Of a DNA stretch of 64,000 nucleotides, positions 48,452 to 59,281 are shown piece after piece. Both the position numbers and the translations under genes were made by a program. The notes beneath the pieces are model-generated. The model ran no database searches and was not told the DNA's origin. It saw nothing but the letters and a program-made list of their open reading frames with translations. Every line of letters begins with the position of its first letter. The first letter of the stretch is position 1. Source of the DNA: Aquila chrysaetos chrysaetos (lineage: Eukaryota > Chordata > Aves > Accipitriformes > Accipitridae); the NCBI RefSeq assembly GCF_900496995.4, contig NC_044008.1:7511276-7575275 (forward strand), read 5' to 3'.

Positions 48452-49678
48452 CACTATAACATGGGATTACTGTCAGCTATCAGAAGTGTAATAAAACAGC
48501 AAATGCTTCTTTAAATTCCTCTGACGAGTAAAACTCAGTTGATCTTTGTTGCTCTTCTTCTGCCTTTGCTGCACATGCAGTAATGTCCTGCAGTTTTCGA
48601 GAACTTAGCTCAGAGCTCAAATAAAAAGCCATGATGAGCTGCTAGTATTTCTGTTCCTCGTTCTCAAGGAAGCTACCTTTATTGCCCTCTAACTCCCATA
48701 CGCTCCTGCCTAACATACCAGCCATGGATGCAGTGATGGGAGACAACAGTAATTCAGAGATCACACTCCCTCAAGCAGAGAGGATCTCAGCGTGCCTACA
48801 AGGAGCCAGATTCTGTTTGTTAGCAGTGTAAGCAGAAAGCACATGGATTATGGGCTCAGCATGCATCAATCTGCCATCAGACCTGTTCTTTACCACACAG
48901 GTGGTCCCAAACATTTGCTGGTTTTACTTCTAGGGAGATTTGTAACCTGCACCGTCAGTGTGGATGCTGAAGTTCCTCAGCTGTGAAAGGATTGCTCCCT
49001 GCCAGCGTCCACCACGTACCGTGCATCTCCCTTCTTGTGCTGGGGAGTCCCTGGCAGCAGCGCTCGGAGGGCAGCTGAGGATACCAGTCCGCAGAAAGGC
49101 ACGATTTCATTAAACAGCAGACAGTTCACAATTCCTAGGAGGTATCAAAGCACAGCGTTTTCAAATCAGAAGAGCTTATTTTCAAGCCATGCGGTTATTC
49201 AATGAAAGATTGGTCTTTCCCAGGCGGAAAGCTGACATTTTAGGTAAAATGGCATTTTTCCCATTGAAAACAAAGGAAACAAAAGTCCAAAGTCGGCCCT
49301 ATTACCTCAGAGCAGGCACCGCGAGGCAATTCCAGCCCAGCGCCCTGCTAAGGACAGTCACTAAGCCCTGCGACCGCCCCAACCAGCGCCAACCCCGAGA
49401 ACCAGGCCTCGAAGGACATCCCGGCCCAGACGCTGCATCCAACCGTGTCCTTCGACAGCCATTAACGGGCTACATCCCCACAGCAAACCCCATCCTAAAT
49501 CCCCGCTCGGCTGGCCGGCCCTGGGCTCCTCAGGGCGGGAAACGCCGACGGGGTGCGTGAGGGCAGGGAGACGCTAAGGGCCCGGCTGAGGGCGAGGGCG
49601 CTGGGACGGCAGGCCCGGCAGCCTGAGGGAGGCTGGCAGCCAGCCCCTGCCGCCGGTGGGCGGGAACCGGCGGAGCTC

Positions 49679-49688
49679 GGGAAGTCCC
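49679..49688 (+). promoter_or_regulatory. NF-kB consensus site
   Basis: GGGAAGTCCC matches the GGGRNNYYCC consensus exactly. It is about 70 bases above the best candidate first-exon end. Human OPTN is known to be induced through NF-kB, and the product in turn restrains NF-kB signalling, so the site fits the gene. Confidence 0.55.
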
Positions 49689-49699
49689 CGGGCAGGAGG

Positions 49700-49776
49700 A
49701 GGAGGAGGCGGAGGCGGGCAGTCAGCTGAGCCGAGCCGGGCCGGGCCGCTGCCGCCATGGGCGCGCCGTGAGGGGG
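49700..49776 (+). other. OPTN: Probable noncoding first exon of OPTN
   Basis: A good donor (GGGGG|GTGAGC) lies at 49776/49777, and the first coding exon opens with an acceptor at 50639-50640, giving an intron of about 864 bases. Human OPTN also has noncoding 5' exons. The 5' end is unknown; the start coordinate is a guess. It contains the small upstream ORF listed next. Confidence 0.45.
49757..49771 (+). other. Upstream ORF of four codons in OPTN leader
   Basis: The ATG at 49757 lies in an ideal Kozak context (GCCGCCATGG). It is followed by Gly, Ala, Pro and a TGA stop, five bases before the proposed donor. If it lies in the mature leader it would be expected to reduce translation of the main frame. 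Confidence 0.4.
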
Positions 49777-49936
49777 GTGAGCGGGGAGACTGCCGGCGGC
49801 GATGGGGGGGGGGGGGGGGGGCGGCCGCTGCCGCCGCTTTCCCTCGCGGTCGCCGTGGGCGGGCTCGCCCGGTGACTCGGCGGATCCGGGGTGGGCCGCG
49901 CCGGGGAAGGGCAGAACGGGGAAACGCCGGTTTGCG

Positions 49937-49975
49937 GCTCCCGGAGGCCGCTCCCGGAGGCCGCTCCCGGAGCGG
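49937..49975. repeat. Tandem repeat, 13-base unit x3
   Basis: Units of GCTCCCGGAGGCC lie at 49937-49949 and 49950-49962 (identical) and at 49963-49975 (diverging at the end). They fall in the OPTN CpG island, downstream of the proposed first exon. Confidence 0.95.
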
Positions 49976-50640
49976 GGGGGGGGGGGGTGCAGCGGCGGGA
50001 CGGAGCGGCCGTGACTGGGCAGAGGCGGGCGCCTCAGCCTCCCCCGGTACGGCGGCCGGGTGCCGGGCGTGCGGGGGAGAAGGAAAAAGGGGACAAGAAA
50101 GCGAAAACGAAAGTTAAAAAATCAGCGGAAATGGAATATCGGCGTTGAAACGCAGCGTCGGGGCGCGCTGAGGCCGAGCGGGGCGGGGGGGAGCGGCGGC
50201 GGCCCAGGCCCTGTCAGGGCCGGGCGGGTGTCGGAGCCCGCTCTCCTCAGGGACGGGAGGTGCCGACCTCCCAAAATACTGTCCGGCTGCGCACGCCCGG
50301 GGGTGGTGAGAGAAAGAGGGGAGGGTGGGTGGGACAGGGGTTCTTGTTGTTTCATTCCCAGAGGAAGGGGCTCCCGAGGAGGGGTTGGTTAGGCTGAGGG
50401 ACGTCTCGGGGATCAGTTGCTTTATTCATGCAGTCCTGTGAGGGTCAATGGGATGTGGAGACTCGTGGATACTCAGGTGTAGCGGGGTCAGAGGGATTGG
50501 AAGGTGCCTGCGTGTTATGACAAGACATGTGGCTTGCTTGTCTTAATAAAATAAAGGTATGATTATGTTTTCTTTATAAACATTTATTGGGCAAGAAATG
50601 GAGAGTTTTCTCTTTGCAAACCTTGTAGTAGACGCTTCAG

Positions 50641-50808
50641 AAATGTCTAGCAAGTTGAAGAGCCGTCCTGCTGAAAATGGGGAGCATCCCAGGAGTAAAA
50701 TGGAAAACGGAATGGACAGCATGGCAGCCCCTGCCCTTAGTACCTACACCCCAGAAGAGATGGTACAACAGATGAAAGAACTAATCACTGAGAACAATGA
50801 CTTAAAAG
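50641..50808 (+). CDS. OPTN: OPTN coding exon 1 (optineurin residues 1-55)
   Basis: Optineurin is a cytosolic adaptor and autophagy receptor that links ubiquitinated cargo and TBK1 to LC3. It also acts in Golgi traffic with Rab8 and myosin VI. The exon follows an acceptor (GACGCTTCAG at 50631-50640); coding begins at the ATG at 50643 (MSSKLKSRP). An in-frame ATG at 50598 lies upstream of this acceptor, inside the intron, and is rejected. The exon encodes the start of the first coiled coil, TPEEMVQQMKELITENNDLK. Glu50 lies at the same number as human E50, the residue altered in the E50K glaucoma variant. The donor is AAAG|GTGAAT at 50808/50809, and the last base starts a split Glu codon. Confidence 0.93.
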
Positions 50809-52659
50809 GTGAATGTGCATGTGAACTGGTCTTGAAATGCAAAAGCCCTGAGTCTCTTCTGTGGGGTTTTTTGTCCTATGAGTATGAATTCTGTGCTCGC
50901 TTGCCCTTGCGGGATAACATTTTATACCCAGGAGGCATTTGTTCTATAAGAGACTCTGCAAGTAGCAAGCCCAGTTTGGTATGACACATCAAATTAAATT
51001 GGTATGGAAGACTAGGGGGAGAACAGCCCAATGTATGGGTGACTTATTTGCTTTAGAATTATACATATAAGCAGTATAGCACTGTGTATTTTAGGAGGCG
51101 AGGTGAAAAATCTCTTGCTATGATATGGTGTTTGCTCGTCAACCTCTAAGAGCTTTTTTGGTTTGTATTTTTGGACTGTTGGGCAGCTCCACTGCAGACA
51201 GACTAACATTTTGGCATAGCTGCATCAAGAGGGGTGGGTACTGCACAGTGCCCAGAACAGTTTGGGTTAGGATGCTGTCTGAAAAGAACCGCATCCTCTT
51301 GGGCAGAGAGGGGAATTGGAGCAGGCTGTCCTGCGCTGTGTGTAGTAATGACTATGAATATTTAGATGTGGCAGCACCTTCCGTAGTTCAAAAGGAAGCG
51401 GTGGCCATGGCAGGGTCTATCTGGGAGAAATCGATAGGTTTTCCTGAAAATGCCTAATGATGTGAGTCTTCCAGGTGAGATAGATTTGTTTCTGGATTCC
51501 AGGAGTTTAGGTGTCACATATTAATTTATTTTTTTTAAATGGATAGAGCAAAACTCAAGGGATCTGGGAATTTTCTATGTAAAAGACAGTGGTACCTCAC
51601 TGTTTATATGACAGCAGAGCATGAAGTCACATATCATGTGTGCTGTGATTTTACACTAGTGTTTAAATTCCACCTGAATAATTTTTGGACCTGGTCCAAG
51701 CTCTCTGCCTTGGAGTCTCATGGGTATCTGGCAGGAAAGTTGTTTTAGAAGTACCTCTGGTATTATGCTAAAAGGTCCTGTATCATACAAGATAATGTTT
51801 CGGGACGATATTGACAGCTGCTGTAACTCATACCTTGCAGAATCATTCTCCAGAGCTACATTTGTGTACATAACCTGAAGAATTAGATGCCAGTTTATAA
51901 TATGACATCAGGACGTAATGGAAGTTACTGGAAAATACAATGTATAAAAGATTTTCAAGCAACTGGTGTTGAGTTTGCTGCTTTAAAAAAAGCAAGTCTG
52001 AAATACTTTCATTGACTCTTCCTAAAAATCTTTTAAGCATTTTGCAGTAGTGAGACTGACATTGTTACATACTGACTTTGTTACGTATGCATGGCTTCCC
52101 AGCCAGGGGGAACTGACTTTGCTGTAAATTGTCGGGTATATTTTTTTCAATGCTTTCAATCAAATCGTAATCAAATGGTCAAGTAGAGCATTGCTGGGCA
52201 TATTTGAGACGTTTGATTTGATTGCATTTGTCTTCATGCAGTAATTTACCAGTCCAGGATGTCTGTTTTCTGTACCAAATCTCAGTAGTTTCAGAATCTC
52301 AGTTCGGTAGTTTCAGTTGGGCTGATCATGTAATAACACGTGCAGCAAGATACCAAGTACCTCTTGTGAACAATACTTCTTGCTTGTACTTCTCAGTTTA
52401 GGAATAAGTCAAGTGAGAGAGTGTGGGCATGTGATTTCAGCAGTGGATTTAATGCTATTTATTATAGTGCTAACGGACTATACTAAGTTTAGTTTTGGTT
52501 TGGTATTTAAGGTACACGAGAAGGAGGTTTGCATTTCATACCCAACTATTGCTAAGCCATTTGATACTGAAGAATTCTGAGCTCAGTATAGTGGAAATTT
52601 GCTGTTTCATTGACAGAGTAGTAATGTGAATCAATGTCTTGTCTCTGGCTATCGTTTAG
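50809..52659 (+). other. OPTN: OPTN intron after coding exon 1
   Basis: GT at 50809-50810 and TTTAG at 52655-52659. No repeat or exon was recognised. Small open frames (51125-51457, 51539-51748) have no splice sites in phase with the gene. Confidence 0.85.
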
Positions 52660-52862
52660 AAGCCATGAAGTTGCATAACCAAGCTATGAAGGACCGATAT
52701 GAGGAACTTTCCATCTGGCGAGAGAAGCAGAAAGAAGAACGAGAATTTTACGAGTTAAAGTTTAAGGAGGCTAAGCAGTGCTTGCTAGCCAAGTGCATTG
52801 AAAATGAACAGCTACAGCAACAACTTCAGAGCTTAAAGGAAAGAGAAGAAGGAGCTGAAATG
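52660..52862 (+). CDS. OPTN: OPTN coding exon 2 (residues 56-123)
   Basis: The 203-base exon completes the split Glu codon and then encodes 67 residues: EAMKLHNQAMKDRYEELS, REKQKEEREF and LKFKEAKQCLLAKCIENEQL, ending in EGAEM. It is almost entirely charged heptad-type helix, the TBK1-binding N-terminal coiled coil. It is colinear with the human protein here without gaps. At position 98 it has Leu where human has Met (the site of the human M98K polymorphism), and at 96 it has Cys where human has Arg. The acceptor is ATCGTTTAG and the donor ATG|GTAAGT (52862/52863), leaving phase 0. Confidence 0.95.
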
Positions 52863-55499
52863 GTAAGTAAGGAATTGGTTGGATTGACACGCTTTTGAAC
52901 TGAAAGTCTGGAGCATTCAGTCCCTTCATCACACTGGGAGCTTTGGAGATTTGTTAACATCTCCATTTTTATCCTTATGATCTAACAAGAGGTCTTGGCC
53001 TGACTTATAAAGTGAGGCTTCTCAGAGTGTAGTAAGAAAATTGTGCCACACCTGAGATAATTTACATTTCCATTAACATTTAATTAACAATAATAATTAA
53101 CATTCTTGACATAAGAAATAAGAAATTAACATTTCTTGCTAACTTTTCATTCTTTATTTTGTTTACCGTTGGGTATCTCTTGACTTTATCCCTCCCTTTG
53201 CTGGTTAGATTATCTCTCTGTCATGATCGTTTAATTGCTTTTGTATTTGTGTTTTCAGGGAGAATTTGACATGTAAGGAAAAAAAAAACCCCTACCCGCC
53301 ATCTATTTTTATTATGTCATTCCCTCTCATGAAAACTCTTTTACCAAGGTCAGATTAGATCTGTACTTCTGCTGCCCTATTTGAGTCTGACAGAGCTTCA
53401 TCCCTCTGTCTTACCTTTGGCTCTGTAACACATCATTCGTAACATTGCAGGTGACTGCTTAGTAGCCAGGCAACACTTTGCAGGTAGTACTGAAGACCTC
53501 TATGGACAAAGCCTATTAAAACAAAACCTGCTTTGTGTCCCACATGGTCACGTGAAGAGGTGTTTAACAAGAAGTTTCATGCAGAGCCAAACTGATGCAT
53601 CCCCGTATCTGGTACGTCCAGGACCCAGGTGGATTCTCTGTTGCCTGATGAAGGATGAGTGTATTAGCCTTTTTCTCAACAGAGACACTAGTAGACTCTC
53701 CTTTCCTTTCCTGACTGCCTATTTTATGGAATTCTGTAAGAAATTTTTCAGCATGTAAATCAGAATTAGCCAATGAGTTCAGAAGTTACAAGGGGGGAAG
53801 AAAGTAATGTATAAATAGTGTGATTGTGTAAGTATTACTTACACAATCTTTACAGGCTAAAAGTTGTGTTTCAGGATTTTCAAGGACACTCAGAATTTCA
53901 TAAATCTGGAATAGTTTTTAAGGGGAAGTAGAGGATTTATTCTGCCTTTACCTGTTTTAGAAGTTCTTGTACTTTGAATACTTAAAGTATGTTATTGACA
54001 GAGTGATCCAACCTGCTACAGTAATCCAACATCCAGATAAGTAAAAATAAATCTCTTCTAATTATCTCATTCCAAGAGCTTCATAGAGTAAGCACTGGTT
54101 CTTCTCTGATTCTTTGCAGTTTTATTAGCCAGTGGTAACTAAATTAGCAACATTTTCATATCTGATGATGATTTTCAGGCTGACTGTCATTTAAGCCAAA
54201 ATGACTTTCTCTCTTGAATGCTTTAGTTCTACTTTAATTTTTTTCTTTTTTTCTTCTTTTTGTTTAGAAAGAGCATGAAAAAATTTCCTCTAATTTAAAA
54301 TTAGTCTAATTTCTTTCACCTGTGTTTTACTATTAACAGAGATAGACTGTAGTCCATTGCTACCGTTGTGACATCTCTCTTTCACTCAAAGTAAATCACA
54401 GATATATTGTGTTGCCTCCCTTAGTGATGAATGAGCATTCTTAGGAGGGTTTCTCTCAAAATCGTACCTCTGTTTGCACAGGTTGCTGTAAAGCTCTCTC
54501 TTCACTGGAGCTTACTCTAATTGCATCCTCTTACAGCCTAAGCACAAAATCAGAGACAGCAGCAAGTCAGGTGGGTAGGGTGGTACTGTGGGATGAGACA
54601 CACTGTCAGCATAGCAAGAGTTTGGAGATTTGGCATGAATGATAGATTAGAATGCAATTCAGACTCCAGGAATTGTCCAGAATTTACATTGATGATAATG
54701 TGGTGTAATAAAGGTATTACCAGGAGGTGGAAGGCTCAGATTACAAAATGAGGAAGAAATAAACTCACAGGGAAAGTTTCATAATGGGAAGAGGCATCTA
54801 AGGGAGAGAAATGAGGCTTTCTGGTTATATAGAGGCTTAAGAGAGGGTTTTGAGGATCCTGGGGAAAGGGAAGAGGCAGAAGGTGAAGGAGACCATCATG
54901 ACTGGAAGGAGAGATTAAGTTTGGGGAGAATCTTTGAGGGACAGAGGCTTTGTGGAAGAGAAGAAATATAGGACTTTGTGTGAAGGTCAGGGATATAGGG
55001 AGAGATTTATACATGGAGATGGAATACAGAGAAGTTGTATGGTGGGGGAAGGCTGAAAGTGGGTTGTGTGGAAAAGCTGTCTGCCCACTGTTTTTTTCTC
55101 CCTAGAATCTTAGGTAGATTTGGGAAAAGAGGAATAGGATAGGGGTGAAAAAAGACAACAGTTCTGGACGATAATTCTGTAGGTTGGCTGAGACTCTATG
55201 CGGTAGTGAGAGGCATAGATTCAGGCAAAGATTTACATCCTAATTATCTATGCGTTTAGAGAACCAGGCCCCTGTTTTCCAGAAGCATGATGCTCATCGT
55301 TTGATTAACTTGGTTTCACAGTGTAGACTTCTTGCTGTCTAGTGGACCAAAGCATAGTTTAGGGATCTGTACGCTGGGTTTTTCCAGGCAAACCTAAACA
55401 GAGAAGAAGGGATGTGGGACACCATTGTTATGTTCAGGCTCTGTGCTCTTTGGCTGGTGTTTCCTTTTGCTTGGCTAATGCAGGGTTTGTTTATCCCAG
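52863..55499 (+). other. OPTN: OPTN intron after coding exon 2
   Basis: GT at 52863-52864 and TTATCCCAG ending at 55499. It holds a perfect 27-base palindrome at 53822-53848 and a purine-rich stretch at about 54740-55060. No exon was recognised. Confidence 0.85.
53822..53848. repeat. Perfect inverted repeat, 13-base arms
   Basis: GATTGTGTAAGTA, one base, then TACTTACACAATC. The arms match over all 13 bases and the next base outside does not pair. It lies within an OPTN intron. Confidence 0.98.
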
Positions 55500-55658
55500 G
55501 AGGGCTGCATGGCTCCCGAGAAGGAAGTGAGGCAGCTGAAATCCCAGGTGCAGCGGCTCCAGGCTGAGAAGGCAGATCTGCTAGCCATCATTTCAGAACT
55601 GCAGGTCAAGCTGAACATCTCCTCAGCGGAGGATTCCTTTGTGGAGATTGGGATGAAT
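55500..55658 (+). CDS. OPTN: OPTN coding exon 3 with LC3-interacting motif (residues 124-176)
   Basis: The 159-base, phase 0 to 0 exon encodes 53 residues. First comes a leucine-zipper-like helix ([20 protein letters not shown], then [12 protein letters not shown]), which is the most human-like part of the gene. Then comes the [13 protein letters not shown] at residues 164-173. F170 and I173 are the two hydrophobic anchors for LC3/GABARAP. S169 corresponds to human Ser177, the residue TBK1 phosphorylates to strengthen LC3 binding. The linker before the helix (EGCMAPE) is shorter than in human. The acceptor is TTTATCCCAG|G and the donor AAT|GTAAGT (55658/55659). Confidence 0.95.
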
Positions 55659-57070
55659 GTAAGTGAGGGGAATAAAAAGAACACAGTGACCTGAGGCCAG
55701 AAACTTTGGTTCCAGCTTGGTCCTCCTTTTTTTGCAAACTGAATTTTCTTCTCATACTAGGCTAAATGATGAGGAAGTCAGGTCTGAGTGTAATTATGGT
55801 GACAGTGTTTACTTGATGACATTCTATAGTCAGGTATTTAGCACCCTGTCTTCCTTTAGTAGAAAGGGTGAATCTATACCCATGCCAATGAAAAGTGTTT
55901 ATGCCTCTTTGAGAGGGAACTGCAAACTGCCAGCAACAGCAGTAACACAAGATATAGGCACAGTGGATTTGGGAGAAGAGTTGCATGGTTGGACTCAATG
56001 ATCTTAAAGGTCTTTTCCAACATAAATGATTCTATGATTCTATGGTCTCTTAGATTACCTGACATGGAGCACTTGTGTGTTACAAGCTGTAGTGGTGAAG
56101 GACTTGGAATTTATTTTTGTCCTTCCACTTTCATGCTCAAAGTAAATTAATGTCATAGGTAGCCTCCATCGCATTAAAAATATTCTCTGGAAAAACCAAC
56201 ATGGTCCAGCTGGTGACTTCGGACTAATTTGAAGTGCTAAGTGTCTTATCTTAGTTGGGATTCTTGGGAACGTTGGTACTATGTTTTGTTAAGGGGCAAC
56301 ACCTATGCATAGAGGGGGGCATTTTCTTTTGAGAATGGGTCTCACTTTCTACTGACAGATATGTAGAGATGCAGGCAAAGAAAACTAAGTGCAAAGCTGT
56401 AGAATGTTCCCTAGAGGCACAAAAATCTAATTTTTCTACTGTTGTTGTATCTGAAAAATACTCACAGGCAAAATGTGAAAATGTGGGTCTATACTATCCC
56501 CATAATAGCAGATCCCTCTCTGGAAAGTACAAGTGCAACAAGACATTAAGAGAATTTAATTAAAATTTGTTTGGAGTTGGTGAAGAAAAATTCAGACTGC
56601 AGGAAACCTTCAAGGATGCATTTTCCCTTTTTTTGCTACAAAGATTCTTGTTTGGGCTACAAAGATCAAGGAGTGAGTTTTGTAGTGGGAAAGAAGAGTG
56701 GGTTTTTTGGGAGGCAGGAGAGTGGGTTTTAGACTTATATTTAAAGTCCTCTGCAGGGATGTTGGCTGTTGCTGTGTGATGCCTGGCCATCTTTGTAGGG
56801 GAGAGTGGCCATGGAAGTTGCTGACGAAAGGAGAAGGCCAAATCTCATTGTTGTTCCTCTTCTCTGTTGAGTCCGGAAGATATACAGGGAAAGGCATGTG
56901 AAGTATTTAAGTTAACAATTTCCAAACATGAAACTGATCTGTAGGAGTTTTGTGTTTTATTTATTTTTATTGCCATGATAATAGTTTTCCCTGGTTTTCT
57001 TCCTCAAGTAAATAAAAAGTGTGTCCTGCTTAGTTCAAATACCAAGCTAATAGTGTTTTCCCTTTCCTAG
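55659..57070 (+). other. OPTN: OPTN intron after coding exon 3
   Basis: GT at 55659-55660 and CCTTTCCTAG ending at 57070. It contains a short CR1 3' end. The open frame at 55717-56001 has no recognisable content. Confidence 0.85.
55983..56044 (+). mobile_element. CR1 LINE, short 3' end
   Basis: GGTTGGACTCAATGATCTTA followed by AAGGTCTTTTCCAAC and a TGATTCTATGATTCTATG tail is the terminal part of CR1 in the plus orientation. The copy is strongly 5'-truncated, to about 60 bases. Confidence 0.9.
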
Positions 57071-57147
57071 GAAGGAGAAATAAATAGAACTGCTAAGGAA
57101 CGTCAAGAGAATAGTGGTGAAATGACCGGTAACGTTGCTGTCTACAT
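57071..57147 (+). CDS. OPTN: OPTN coding exon 4 (residues 177-201, variable linker)
   Basis: After CCTTTCCTAG the frame continues from phase 0: EGEINRTAKERQENSGEM, then TGNVAVY. The donor is chosen as AT|GTACGT at 57147/57148 because it leaves two bases, as the next exon requires. The alternative GTAACG at 57129 would leave one base and break the frame. The segment aligns loosely with the human linker between the LIR and the second coiled coil (which also has an S-T-G-x-A stretch) and is the least conserved part seen here. The exon is 77 bases, and its 3' boundary is inferred from phase. Confidence 0.7.
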
Positions 57148-59281
57148 GTACGTAGGTTCTTGTGCAATGTGTGTAATTCAGGCTTCTGCAATGTGTTTTG
57201 TTTTCAATGTGAGGGAACTTTTTTCTATGAGGAATGCACTAGAAAACCCTGTTTTTCTGTGGCCTTGCATCCTTCTGTTGCAGTAGCTCTACCTTCTTAC
57301 CATGTCAGAAAGACCCTCAGCTCTCTGACATTTTTCTTCCCAATTTTCACTAGCTGACAAGAGGGAGTGCATATTCTGGCCAGTTGGCCAGGCATTTGTG
57401 TACATGCTGACTTGCCAACTTTCCAGGCTTTTAAGGGAGGTCAGACAGAAAAGATAAAGATAGAGGCTGCAGGGAGTCTCTCCCTTATAGTCATTGGAGA
57501 TGGTCTAATAGAGTATCTGTCCTCTACCCAATTACAATGATGTTGGTAAGAATCAGAGGTCTTGTAGCCTTTCAGATCTGAACCTTGTCTGTTCTGTGTG
57601 TGTGTGGTTGGTATAAATTGTATCATGGTGGGGTAGAAAGACAGTGCAGTGACATAGTCCTTATTTTTCAGGTTGCTAGGCTTAAGATACCAGCATTCTG
57701 TTTAGGTTACTTCTCAAAATTTGATCTTTACATCAGCTCCAGGGCACAAGGGACTTTCTTGCCCCCAGCTGAACCTTTACTCCTCATGGACATAGACAGC
57801 TGATACTATTAAACTTTCCATTTTGGATACTGCCCAATTTAGCAGCTAGATGGTAGTGGCTGAACTCTTTTATTTACTTTGTGGCCTTTGCTTTTGGAAG
57901 GAAAGGATATAGAAAATGCTAAGGGCATAGCAGGCCAGAAAGCTGTGCTCCATGTACAAGTTGTCACTCCCTACGTCCCTGCAAGGGAGAACGGCTTTTT
58001 AATGTAATGACATATAAAACTTGTCCCTCAGCATACAGTTAAGAAGTTGAAGGGGCAGGCGGGGGAGGAAGTTATGGTTGCAGACGAAACTGAGAGTTGC
58101 TGACCACAGACTGGGCTGCAAGTATTCAGCTTGTTGTTAGTGGTGGCTTCTGAGAACACTCTGATTATGAGAAGACATTCTCTGTGGGACTTGCTTACCT
58201 TTTGATGAGTATCTGGGCCATATCTGCAAGAACAGGGGGTATATGTACCTCTTAAAATATTTTCTGTGTCACCACGTGTCTTTGTCCAGCATTGAAACTT
58301 TAGACTGGTGCTGTTAACAGGTTCAGAGAAATGTGATCCACTCAGGACGGGTTTATTTCTGTAAGAGTAGAACTGTCCACTAAAAATCCCCTGATAAAAG
58401 TTATTTACTTAAAATATCCTGGCTGAACACTGTCTTTGGGGTATTGAATTTTGCTCGCCAAAGATTTCTAGCTCTCAGGAGCACACAGAGGACTATGCTT
58501 TACTTTTTGTTCTGAACTACAAAAGCAAAGTTTTAAACACCTGCTGTTTTATAGCTGAGCTTCTGAAATGTACAGTGTATTTAACCTGCCTATCTTACTG
58601 TGTAGTTAGGGGATTTTGACTTTCTGTCTAGATGGACATAAAAATGGAGGGAATGGTATACAGTATTTTATCCCCAGGAAATTAACTTACCTTGTTTTTC
58701 AGGTACTTTTGTATTTGTTTTGGTTCACTTCTACAGCAGCATAATGCGATTTTGAAAAGAGCTATAGAATATGAAGGAGGTGAAATATTGAAGATATTTT
58801 TTCTGAAAAAGAAAGCAATTTCTAATGACCATTTTTAGTGGAACGTGCCTTCTTTTTTTGGAAAGGAATGAGACAGAGATAAGAAATGTTGCATGTTTCA
58901 TTGGAAAAAAATGTTATTTTGGGAACAGACAGCAGCACTTTGCAGAAGGGGCTGCAAAGTAGGTTAGAATAAATGCACTGGGTTTTGTATTGCCTTGACT
59001 GCTTTTGGTTTCCTTGCTTAAGTACTAAACTGTTCCCCCAGGTTCATGGGGACTGTCTGAGCACTGCGCAAAGCAAGGACTGCATTTGCACGCATGGGAA
59101 CTGTGGCTAGCGGTTTGTGGGCAGGTCTTGGTTCTTGGGAATGAGCCCTTTGCTCAGAATGCTGGTTTTCAGCACCGTGTGAAAAGGTGGCCTGTCAGAG
59201 CGGGTCCCAGAACTATGGATAAGGAAGTGCTCTAGTAAAATCATAGCTGTTGTTATTTACATCTGGTTTGGTTTCAAGCAG
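57148..59281 (+). other. OPTN: OPTN intron after coding exon 4
   Basis: GT at 57148-57149 and CAAGCAG ending at 59281. No further exon is required by phase. I recognised no repeat. Confidence 0.7.

Larger units (their letters stand above)
43116..49489. other. Intergenic DNA upstream of OPTN
   Basis: No gene was recognised. Two short direct duplications are listed separately. The last few hundred bases become GC-rich towards the OPTN CpG island. Confidence 0.5.
49490..50330 (+). promoter_or_regulatory. OPTN: CpG island and promoter of OPTN
   Basis: A strongly GC- and CpG-rich stretch starts about 1.1 kb above the OPTN start codon. Motifs visible include an E2F-type word (GCGGGAAA, 49535-49542), a GC box (GGGCGGG, 49658-49664) and a perfect NF-kB consensus (GGGAAGTCCC, 49679-49688). 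Two G homopolymers (49803-49821 and about 49974-49987) and a 13-base tandem repeat lie downstream. No TATA box is seen, as usual for such promoters. The transcription start is probably between about 49690 and 49755. Confidence 0.75.

Noticed and set aside
49656..50117. Gly/Arg-rich plus-strand frames in the OPTN CpG island
   Set aside because: Several frames are open in the same place because of GC-richness, with G homopolymers inside them and no recognisable domain.
50598..50642. Upstream in-frame ATG for OPTN (MESFLF...)
   Set aside because: It lies before the acceptor at 50639-50640, so it is intronic. The ATG at 50643 gives an N-terminus resembling that of other optineurins.
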